From positions 1-59,430 of the forward strand of contig JABDGA010000004.1 in NCBI GenBank assembly GCA_013286285.1: a stretch of DNA of 59,430 nucleotides, written 5' to 3'. Position 1 is the first letter of the stretch. Every line of letters begins with the position of its first letter. Both the position numbers and the translations under genes were made by a program. This document shows positions 38,576 through 48,272 of the stretch, one piece after another. The notes under the pieces were generated by a model. That model worked only from the letters and a program-made list of their open reading frames with translations, was not told where the DNA came from and did not search any database. The DNA is from Alphaproteobacteria bacterium. Lineage in GTDB: Bacteria; Pseudomonadota; Alphaproteobacteria; Rickettsiales; JABCZZ01.

Positions 38576-39294
38576 GAGAGAAAGAAAGGCAGGCGTCTCA
38601 ATGGCATATTGATGCCTTCGATGGAAAGGCAGGCATAGCTTTCATTTCGTGGCGTACATCTGACCTCTATGATAGCGATACTATTTTGGACATACCTGCG
38701 TATACTATTGCGCCTCCCAACTTCCGGGCAGAAGCAGTATCGTCACGAAGCATTGCATTTGCTGCCGGGGCACGTGGTTTTCAAACTGGCTTATTTGATA
38801 AGGAGGCCAGAGAAATAGGTTTTGCGGATATTCAAGCTATAGAGGAATTGGTACGCCGGTTATATATAGCGTTATCAGGTAGAGGAGAGCCGGAAGGAGG
38901 AGGTGAAGGTAGAGGGGAGGATTTTCCGCACGGAGGTGGCGGAGGGCCTGCTGAAGGAGGAGAATTGGTTGATCGTGTGTTAGAGCAATTCCGTGCTTTT
39001 AGGCATTCTGCAGCAGAACGCTCAACTGTAACATTTAGGAAAATTGATTGGGACGATATTATTGGTGTAGGTAGATTAAATTCTAGTTTCTTCCGGGATG
39101 GTATAGAAGAAGGTAGTTTTTGGCTCATAAAGAGGGCGTCAGAAATTTTGTCATCTGAAAATGTGTCTTTTTATCTTGACTCGCTGGCGCCAGCAGTAAG
39201 GCTACATCAAATACTTTGGCCTGAGATGCTTTGCAAAGGGATGAGAATTGACCGGTATTATGTATCAAACACACCTAGGAAAGAAATTTTATGA
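38572..39294 (+). CDS. Unknown protein with Gly/Glu-rich linker
   Basis: Overlaps previous stop by 4 nt; linker SGRGEPEGGGEGRGEDFPHGGGGGPAEGGE between two compact regions. Confidence 0.7.
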   Translation: MREKERQASQWHIDAFDGKAGIAFISWRTSDLYDSDTILDIPAYTIAPPNFRAEAVSSRSIAFAAGARGFQTGLFDKEAREIGFADIQAIEELVRRLYIALSGRGEPEGGGEGRGEDFPHGGGGGPAEGGELVDRVLEQFRAFRHSAAERSTVTFRKIDWDDIIGVGRLNSSFFRDGIEEGSFWLIKRASEILSSENVSFYLDSLAPAVRLHQILWPEMLCKGMRIDRYYVSNTPRKEIL

Positions 39295-39443
39295 ACAATG
39301 AAGAAATTAGACTCGAATGTCTAAAACTAGCCGGAAACGATATGAAGATCGCCCAAGAGTATTCTGAATTTGCGTTATACGGGAAGATTAAGGGCGATGA
39401 CCAACCGAAGCCAGTCATCGCTGTCAAGAAGAGTAAGAAGTAA
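39291..39443 (+). CDS. 50-aa small protein (below supplied ORF cutoff)
   Basis: ATGA overlap with 38572-39294; MNNEEIRLECLKLAGNDMKIAQEYSEFALYGKIKGDDQPKPVIAVKKSKK. Confidence 0.65.
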   Translation: MNNEEIRLECLKLAGNDMKIAQEYSEFALYGKIKGDDQPKPVIAVKKSKK

Positions 39444-39445
39444 TG

Positions 39446-39619
39446 TTATTCCCCGGTTCTCACCAGTTTGCGAGCTTCTTTATAAGCCGCAATGATTTCT
39501 TGTTTAGTAGCGGCATCGGCGCGAGTTCCTTTCACTTGCAAAACTTTTCCATCTGCATGAAGCAATTTTTCGGTAAGCTGAAGAACTGCCCCTTCTGGGG
39601 TTACATTAAAATCAGTCAT
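39446..39619 (-). CDS. 57-aa small protein (below supplied ORF cutoff)
   Basis: MTDFNVTPEGAVLQLTEKLLHADGKVLQVKGTRADAATKQEIIAAYKEARKLVRTGE with upstream AAAGGA; stop 2 nt from convergent operon. Confidence 0.65.
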   Translation of the reverse strand: MTDFNVTPEGAVLQLTEKLLHADGKVLQVKGTRADAATKQEIIAAYKEARKLVRTGE

Positions 39620-39651
39620 GATAATTTTCCTTTATATTATGGGGTATAAAA

Positions 39652-39891
39652 ATGAGTTTTGTTCAACGTGAATTAGATAGAATTACAGTTGCGCTGCGTG
39701 AGCCGCAGACAGAAGAAAAATACAATCAGCTATATGCGGCTCAGCAATCCTTATCATGGGTATTGGAACCGGGTGGTTACAAATACCCTTATGATATGAT
39801 TATGGACACTGGGGCAGATGCAGGAGGTTATCTGCTAAACTTGAGTCCGCCTCTGTCTTTAGATATTCATGGCCGTTGCGAGATTCAATGA
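39652..39891 (+). CDS. Small hypothetical protein (MSFVQRELDRITVAL... family-like)
   Basis: 79-aa ORF; tail overlaps convergent DUF3892 gene. Confidence 0.5.
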   Translation: MSFVQRELDRITVALREPQTEEKYNQLYAAQQSLSWVLEPGGYKYPYDMIMDTGADAGGYLLNLSPPLSLDIHGRCEIQ

Positions 39892-40081
39892 TTATCCACG
39901 CACTTTTGTTACCTACCGAAGTATAAAAGGCTATGGATTTGTTTCTTATTTCCTTGATCGCATCAGCTTCCAAGTAATAGAATCTTTTCCCACCGTGTGT
40001 GCCGCCAATTCCGATGATGTGACCGTGTTTATCACGGCTTCCTGTATGCTTTATACAGCTTACTTGAACGTTCATAGTCAT
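39800..40081 (-). CDS. DUF3892-like protein
   Basis: MTMNVQVSCIKHTGSRDKHGHIIGIGGTHGGKRFYYLEADAIKEIRNKSIAFYTSVGNKSAWIIIESRNGHEYLKTEADSSLADNLLHLPQCP; start reassigned. Confidence 0.8.
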   Translation of the reverse strand: MTMNVQVSCIKHTGSRDKHGHIIGIGGTHGGKRFYYLEADAIKEIRNKSIAFYTSVGNKSAWIIIESRNGHEYLKTEADSSLADNLLHLPQCP

Positions 40082-40308
40082 AGTTGTAATACTCCTTGAA
40101 ACTTTATTGTGAATAAAGTAGGAGAAGCAAACCTTGACAAAAATCGAGGTGAGAGTAGTGTGACTTTCAGAACGTTCTGTCCGTAGGCTTGATTTGCTGT
40201 CTCCTACGGGGTTACTACCGGGGGTCATGAGCCTCCGGTTTTAATCCTTAAACACATTCCTATCAGAATTTTTCAAACAATCAATAAATAGTTTTAAATC
40301 AGCATGAT

Positions 40309-40326
40309 ACCACTATATGTAGTGGT
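40309..40326. promoter_or_regulatory. Inverted repeat ACCACTA-tatg-TAGTGGT
   Basis: Seen directly; function unknown. Confidence 0.35.
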
Positions 40327-40335
40327 TTAGGTTAT

Positions 40336-40563
40336 TTATTCTTCCAGCCTGACAACATTGCACCCCACCGCCATAAGGCACTGCACAAGGAAAACAGCGG
40401 TAAATCCGCCCCGGCTGATCTTGTTATTAATATTCGCTTCTGCGTCCTGTATGCCCATTTCTCCCAGTTTTTCGGCAAGCTCCTTGTAGCTGACATTCCG
40501 TTTTTTCAGTTCAGCTTTCAGGAGTCCTTTGACTTTTTCTGCCCATTCTTTCTCCGTTAACAT
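40336..40563 (-). CDS. DUF6471-like small HTH-type protein
   Basis: MLTEKEWAEKVKGLLKAELKKRNVSYKELAEKLGEMGIQDAEANINNKISRGGFTAVFLVQCLMAVGCNVVRLEE. Confidence 0.8.
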   Translation of the reverse strand: MLTEKEWAEKVKGLLKAELKKRNVSYKELAEKLGEMGIQDAEANINNKISRGGFTAVFLVQCLMAVGCNVVRLEE

Positions 40564-40674
40564 ATTCACCTCGTTAATTATGGTTTTTATAACCATAAAC
40601 GATATGATTATAGTTGACAATAGCCCTAAATATAACTATATTCGATATATAAAGAACGAATTTAGTTATAAGAC

Positions 40675-40842
40675 ATGTCTCAACACTTCCTATTATCAGC
40701 CGCAGCAAGGACGCTTTCACTAGCGAAAGTGATGCGTATGAGCGAACAGGAAGCGTTTGACACTTTCAGGGCAATCCGCTGGGTAGAACATGACGGCAAG
40801 CCCGTTTGTCCCCGTTGCGGCTGCATGGCGGTGTATAGCTAG
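40675..40842 (+). pseudogene. Truncated IS1595-family transposase (N-terminal zinc-ribbon part only)
   Basis: MSQHFLLSAAARTLSLAKVMRMSEQEAFDTFRAIRWVEHDGKPVCPRCGCMAVYS*. Confidence 0.8.
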
Positions 40843-41114
40843 GCAGCACAATAAAAACTTGGCTTGCATCTTGAGATGCTAGGGAGAAAGCGCCTACGTT
40901 AGTTGAAATAATCCCAAAAGAAGACCTGCCAATACAGCTTCTCTAAGACTATGGCCTTTCCCGCTTTTACATCAGCCCCCAATAATGGTAGTCTCCTTCG
41001 TGACTATTCGCTAATATACGCTACAAGCCGCATTCTGTTTGTAGGTTATTTTGTGGGTCTGAGAAACGAATAATCAATCAACTTATTGATTTGTATCAAT
41101 ATAAATCAATGAAA

Positions 41115-41204
41115 TGGCGGATGGGGTGAGATTCGAACTCACGGAGAGCTTGCACCCTCGGCAGTTTTCAAGACTGCTGCCTTAAACCGCTCGGCCACCC
41201 ATCC
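41115..41204 (-). tRNA. tRNA-Ser (TGA anticodon), encoded CCA
   Basis: GGATGGGTGGCCGAGCGGTTTAAGGCAGCAGTCTTGAAAACTGC...GTTCGAATCTCACCCCATCCGCCA; long variable arm. Confidence 0.95.
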
Positions 41205-41338
41205 TTATGGCGGTTTATAACATAATTTCCCATGCTGTCTATAAAAGCGACCGTCTCCTGGACAAAAGTTTTCTTCTGGTATTTTGTAGGATCGCAGAGT
41301 AATGTCTCCATAACCGATTGAAAGGATTATCCGTTCCC

Positions 41339-41737
41339 ATGATGTGCGTTCGTACTTACCTTGCTCCCAGTTCCATTCACGGTATCGGCGTATTCGCGGC
41401 GGAAGATATCCCTGCCGATAGCATCACATGGCAATATACCCCCGGGCTTGACGTTGCCTTAAGTTTTGAGCAGGTGCGCAATCAGTCGCCTATTATCCTG
41501 GAATTTTTACGCCATTACCTCTATGTCCCCAAAACGATTTCGGGCATTTACATCTTATGTTCCGATAATGGCCGTTTTATCAATCATTCTGACACCCCCA
41601 GCCTCGTGACTGACCCTCACCAAGAAAGCGACCGAACAGTACGCCTCATTCGCAAAGGGGAAGAGCTTACCTGCAACTATCACACCGATTTTGCTGCTGA
41701 TCCCGTCTTTGGCTGGAAACCGGGCGATCGTATTTAA
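41339..41737 (+). CDS. SET-domain protein
   Basis: SSIHGIGVFAAEDIPADSI...GRFINHSDTPSLVT...RKGEELTCNYHTDF. Confidence 0.85.
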   Translation: MMCVRTYLAPSSIHGIGVFAAEDIPADSITWQYTPGLDVALSFEQVRNQSPIILEFLRHYLYVPKTISGIYILCSDNGRFINHSDTPSLVTDPHQESDRTVRLIRKGEELTCNYHTDFAADPVFGWKPGDRI

Positions 41738-41835
41738 GTGCAGCCTCTTTGATACATTTACTAATGATTGGCCAAGCCCTTAAATCCTGATACTATTCTT
41801 GTTGGCGCTTCAACCCCGCCACTAAGAACGTTTGC

Positions 41836-41858
41836 CGCTCACGACAGAGCGATTTTTT
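41836..41858 (+). terminator. Probable Rho-independent terminator after SET gene
   Basis: CGCTCACGACAGAGCGATTTTTT. Confidence 0.55.
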
Positions 41859-41938
41859 ATGTCTGTAATTTGCAGGCGCTTAATCTCCTATGTCGGGAGT
41901 AGACCAAATATAATACCCGAAAGCAACGGTGTTGCGAG

Positions 41939-42877
<939 letters not shown>

Positions 42878-43060
42878 TCATGCCTCCGCCTAATATACGA
42901 ACGCGAAGTTCCCGCAACGGTTCGAGGAATGATGAAATGGGCGGCGGCTCTCGCTTGCGGACGCATATCGCTTGCTAGGGAAAACCGAGTTCACCGCCCG
43001 CACAAGGAGGACTGGCCAGCCCTCCTTGTGCAACATCAAGCAATCTATCAATGCTCAAAG
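42878..43060 (-). ncRNA. Candidate IS110 bridge RNA region (structured non-coding segment upstream of transposase)
   Basis: 10-bp hairpin CACAAGGAGG-N10-CCTCCTTGTG (43001-43030) and longer stem GGGCGG (42939-42944)/CCGCCC (42994-42999). Confidence 0.4.
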
Positions 43061-43148
43061 CTGCTTTCTACATATTAGGGGAATACACCATTCACGTTTC
43101 TTAGCGTGGGGTCTAAACTCCTGACACTTCAACATAGGAGAATAGACC

Positions 43149-43373
43149 ATGCAATACAGCTCCCGCCTGCTCCGCCACTTCCGCCTTACCATCGGCCAGA
43201 ATATCCACCGCCTGCGCAGCGAAAAGCGGTGGTCGTTACACCGGCTTTCCATCCTCACCGATATTCCCGAACATTTGCTCGACCATTACGAAGTAGGCAA
43301 GAATGAAATAGCATTGGATGAATTGCTGAGAATTGCCTGCGCACTCAAGGCAGAAGTGCCGGAATTTTTATAA
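43149..43373 (+). CDS. XRE-family HTH regulator
   Basis: IGQNIHRLRSEKRWSLHRLSILTDIPEHLLDHYEVGKNEIALDELLRIACALKAEVPEFL. Confidence 0.85.
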   Translation: MQYSSRLLRHFRLTIGQNIHRLRSEKRWSLHRLSILTDIPEHLLDHYEVGKNEIALDELLRIACALKAEVPEFL

Positions 43374-43419
43374 TTTATCCGTTATTGCAAGCACAGCGCC
43401 TACGAGCTACACTCATCCA

Positions 43420-43515
43420 CCTAAATAAAAATACATCGTCATACCGCTGCTTGACAGCGTTACCTCATGGAGGACCCCTGAGATTCCGGCTTTCGCCAGA
43501 ATGACGGATATGTAT
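43420..43515. repeat. Dispersed repeat, nearly identical to 16899-16995
   Basis: ctaaataaaaatacatcgtcataccgctgcttgacagcgttacctcatgg...gagattccggctttcgccagaatgacggatatgtat. Confidence 0.75.
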
Positions 43516-43529
43516 CACATTTCCCAACA

Positions 43530-43562
43530 AAAAAGCCTCCGTGTTTCCACGGAGGCTTTTTC
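43530..43562 (-). terminator. Strong hairpin terminator downstream of 16S rRNA
   Basis: AAAAAGCCTCCGTGTTTCCACGGAGGCTTTTT. Confidence 0.85.
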
Positions 43563-43683
43563 GCGTTGTTTAATGCGGTAATGAACAGAGCATCTAGGCA
43601 CAGGTGACGGCAGTGCGGATATGTAAGATACGAGAAATAAACCGTAGCATAATTGCCACTGACATTAATACTTCTCATCCTTA

Positions 43684-45172
<1,489 letters not shown>

Positions 45173-45585
45173 TGATCCTGCTTTAGTATTAAACCAAAGC
45201 GAAATTGATTGACTCGCACGCTGTCACATTACCCCCTGCTTGCGCCCGGAGATAATTGCGACATATAAATTTAGTTAAAAAATTACATGGTGTAACTATT
45301 TGCATAGTTACTTGCACAAATAACAGCGTACGATAAAATTCCGCACGCCATCACCTGCGCTTAAATGCTCTATTCACTCTGTAAAACATCAGGATTTCGC
45401 CACTGCTGGCCATACCACTTTAACCCCACCTCGCGGCAGGGAGGCAACTTATAGAGGGGGTTTATGGACTAGTCAACACTAAAAAATAAGTTTCGCATAA
45501 AAAATCTATGCGGTTGTTTTGTTTAGGATTTTAAAGAAACGGCGGGGTGAGTAAAAGTCAGATGATGGCAATTCACCGGCTCGTT

Positions 45586-47094
45586 TTATTTTTTACTACT
45601 TTCCTGCCACCCTCCCCCCAGTGCCTGTACCAACTGAATACGGGAATTGCAGCGCCGGGTTTCTATGTCAATCAAGGATAATTGCGCCTGCAGCGAGGTA
45701 TTTTCAGCTACGACTACGTCGAGATAGGTAACGATGCCGCCCTTGTAGCGGTATTCCGCCTGCCGGAGCGCCTTTTTCGCCGCGCCGGTCGCAGAAGCCT
45801 GACTTACGCTTTCCTTCTCCAGTTGCCGTATGGCAACAAGACTATCCTCCACCTCCTGGTAGGCAGTCAGCACGGTCTGGCGGTACCCAGCAACAGCCTG
45901 ATCATACGCAGCGTGCGCCTGATTGGAGAGCGCATGGATACGCCCGGCGTCAAATAAGGTAAGCACAGCGGCGGGCCCCAGCGACCAGAATTCGCTCGGC
46001 GACGTAAACAGGGTCGCGCGTGCGATGCTTTCAAAGCCGCCTGCAAGGCTAAAGGTAAAATCCGGAAAATACGCAGCACGCGCCACGCCGATATCGGCAT
46101 TGGCCGCCGCCGTGCGGCGTTCCGCCGCGGCAATGTCCGGGCGGCGTTCCAGCAGTTGCGACGGCATGCCCGGATCGATGGCGGGCAGTGTAGTGGTGAG
46201 GGACGTCACGGGATCGATCTTGAAATTGGACGGCATCTCCCCGGTCAACACCGCTATGGCATGCTCCAGCTGCGCACGCTTGAGCTGCGTTTCTGCCGAC
46301 TGCGTTTTCGCATTTTCCAACTGCGTCTGCGCCTGATCGACATCCATCTCTGCCGCAATACCGCCTTCATGCCGCCGCCTGGTCATGTCATAGGCTTTCT
46401 GGTAGGCAATCACCGCTTCATTCAGCACTTTTTGCGCGGCATCATATCCCCGTAAGGTAAAATAATCCGTCGCCAGCTCGGCATGCATGCTCAAATCCAT
46501 GGTGGCAAGGTCCGCTGCGCTTGCCTGTGCCCGCTTGCCTGCGGCAGCGGCGGCATTGCGCACTTTCCCCCACACGTCAATCTCATACGATAAATCAGCC
46601 CCCACCACATTGTCATTATATAGCGTTAACGGGGCACCAATGTTGACATTGTGGGAAAGCTGCACCCGGCTTTCACCGATATTACCGGTGATCGTCGGAA
46701 AGAACGCCGCACGCGCCGCCGCCGCCGCCGCACGCGCTTGCTGGTAGCTGGCGAGTGCCACCTTGATATTCTGGTTGGCGGACACGACTTTCACCTCCAA
46801 CGCATCCAGCTTCGGATCGTAAAAAATCATCCACCATTTACCGCGCTCTATCGCATCCGCCGGCTGCGCCAGTTTCCACCCCTTGCCCTCTTTATACTCT
46901 GCCGGCGGCGGCGTTTCCGGACGCTGGTAATTGGGCGCGAGCGAGCAGGAAGATAATACGTATTCAATGACTACTGTCATTGCGAGCCAGCGAAGCTGGC
47001 GCGGCAATCCAGCTTTTGCCAGCACGAAGGTTTCTGGATTGTCACGACCGTTACGCGGTCTCGCAATAACGAAAGACCTCAGGAAACATCTCAT
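45586..47094 (-). CDS. RND efflux outer-membrane lipoprotein (NodT/OprM family)
   Basis: LSSCSLAPNYQRPETPPPAEY lipobox-like start; two OEP domains; N-terminus contains dispersed repeat. Confidence 0.9.
   Translation of the reverse strand: MRCFLRSFVIARPRNGRDNPETFVLAKAGLPRQLRWLAMTVVIEYVLSSCSLAPNYQRPETPPPAEYKEGKGWKLAQPADAIERGKWWMIFYDPKLDALEVKVVSANQNIKVALASYQQARAAAAAARAAFFPTITGNIGESRVQLSHNVNIGAPLTLYNDNVVGADLSYEIDVWGKVRNAAAAAGKRAQASAADLATMDLSMHAELATDYFTLRGYDAAQKVLNEAVIAYQKAYDMTRRRHEGGIAAEMDVDQAQTQLENAKTQSAETQLKRAQLEHAIAVLTGEMPSNFKIDPVTSLTTTLPAIDPGMPSQLLERRPDIAAAERRTAAANADIGVARAAYFPDFTFSLAGGFESIARATLFTSPSEFWSLGPAAVLTLFDAGRIHALSNQAHAAYDQAVAGYRQTVLTAYQEVEDSLVAIRQLEKESVSQASATGAAKKALRQAEYRYKGGIVTYLDVVVAENTSLQAQLSLIDIETRRCNSRIQLVQALGGGWQESSKK
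46974..47071. repeat. Dispersed palindromic repeat copy lying inside the efflux lipoprotein ORF
   Basis: gtcattgcgagccagcgaagctggcgcggcaatccag...ctggattgtcacgaccgttacgcggtctcgcaataac. Confidence 0.75.
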
Positions 47095-48272
47095 GGTTTC
47101 TTCTCTTCGTGTTTATCTGCGTCCTTCTTCCCCTCCTCTTTCTTCACCGGCTGGGCAACGCGCACCTGCTCTCCTGAGATCAGGGAATCGGGCGGGTTGA
47201 CGATGACGATTTCCTGCGGATCGATGCCGGAAACGATTTCCACCGTATTGCCAAAGTCGCGTCCCATCATGACGGTTTTTAGCAGCGCATGGTTGTTCGC
47301 ATCGAGGGTCGCCACCTGGAGGCCCTCACTTCTAAAAATAAGGGTATTAGCTGGCAGGCGTACATGGGTCGGAGGCGACGGTACTTTCATATGCACCTCG
47401 GCATAGCCGCCGGAAAGCAATTTATTACCAGGATTATCCAGCACAAACTCAATAAGCTGCGTGCGCACTGAAGGCTCTATGGCGTCCGCCGCATGGTAAA
47501 GCTTTGCCTTATAGCCGCGCCTGGGATGATCGGTAAAAAAAATCTCGGCAGTGAGATCCGGCGTTATTGAGGCACTGTAGTTTTCCGGCACCTGGACATA
47601 GACACGCAGTTTGTCTGTCTGGGAGACATGAAATAGAATTTGGCCGGTGGTGCTGCCGGAGTTGATCAATTGGCCGACATCGGTAGTGCGCGAGGTGACA
47701 ATACCGTCAAATGGCGCGCTGACGCGCTTGAACGACTCTAGATCGTGGAGATGATCCACATTCGCCTGTGCGGAAGCAAGCATAGCCGCCTTCGCACGGG
47801 CATCGCCTGTCTTCTCGTCTGCCTCCTGCTTCGACACCGAGTCCGTCGTGAGCAGGTTCTCCCAGCGCTCCGCAGTCACCTGAGCGAGTTGGTTATTGGC
47901 TTGCGCCGTCAGCAGATCCGCCTCCGCCTGGCGAAGCTGCGCATCAATTTCCGGCGTATCAATCTCCGCCATCAAATCGCCTTTTTTCACCCGCGTCCCC
48001 ATGCCGGTGTACCATGCCTTAATATATCCGTTGGTACGGGCGTAAATCGGCGCACCATGCCAGGCGGTGACGTTGCCCGGGAGCACGATTTCCTCTTCCG
48101 CCGGGCCGCTGGAAGCATGAATCACATTGACTACCTGTACCGCCTGCTCTTCTGTTTTGGACTTCAATACCGACTCGGCATAAATGCGCCATGCGATAAT
48201 GCCAAACGCCACGCCTAACACAACCGCCAACGGCCAGAACCTCCTGCGCTGCTGTAATGGTTTTCTCCTCAT
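47091..48272 (-). CDS. RND periplasmic adaptor (HlyD/MFP)
   Basis: LPGNVTAWHGAPIYARTNGYIKAWYTGMGTRVKKGDLMAEIDTPEIDAQLRQAEADL. Confidence 0.92.
   Translation of the reverse strand: MRRKPLQQRRRFWPLAVVLGVAFGIIAWRIYAESVLKSKTEEQAVQVVNVIHASSGPAEEEIVLPGNVTAWHGAPIYARTNGYIKAWYTGMGTRVKKGDLMAEIDTPEIDAQLRQAEADLLTAQANNQLAQVTAERWENLLTTDSVSKQEADEKTGDARAKAAMLASAQANVDHLHDLESFKRVSAPFDGIVTSRTTDVGQLINSGSTTGQILFHVSQTDKLRVYVQVPENYSASITPDLTAEIFFTDHPRRGYKAKLYHAADAIEPSVRTQLIEFVLDNPGNKLLSGGYAEVHMKVPSPPTHVRLPANTLIFRSEGLQVATLDANNHALLKTVMMGRDFGNTVEIVSGIDPQEIVIVNPPDSLISGEQVRVAQPVKKEEGKKDADKHEEKKP

Noticed and set aside
41115-41204. tRNA-Ser 3' end as an integration att site, with GCGGATGG also at about 36475
   Set aside because: Only 8 matching bases, no integrase gene nearby; not enough to claim an att duplication.
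46725-46750. GCC trinucleotide run (cgccgccgccgccgccg) as a microsatellite switch
   Set aside because: In-frame alanine codons of the efflux lipoprotein; length change would not shift the frame.
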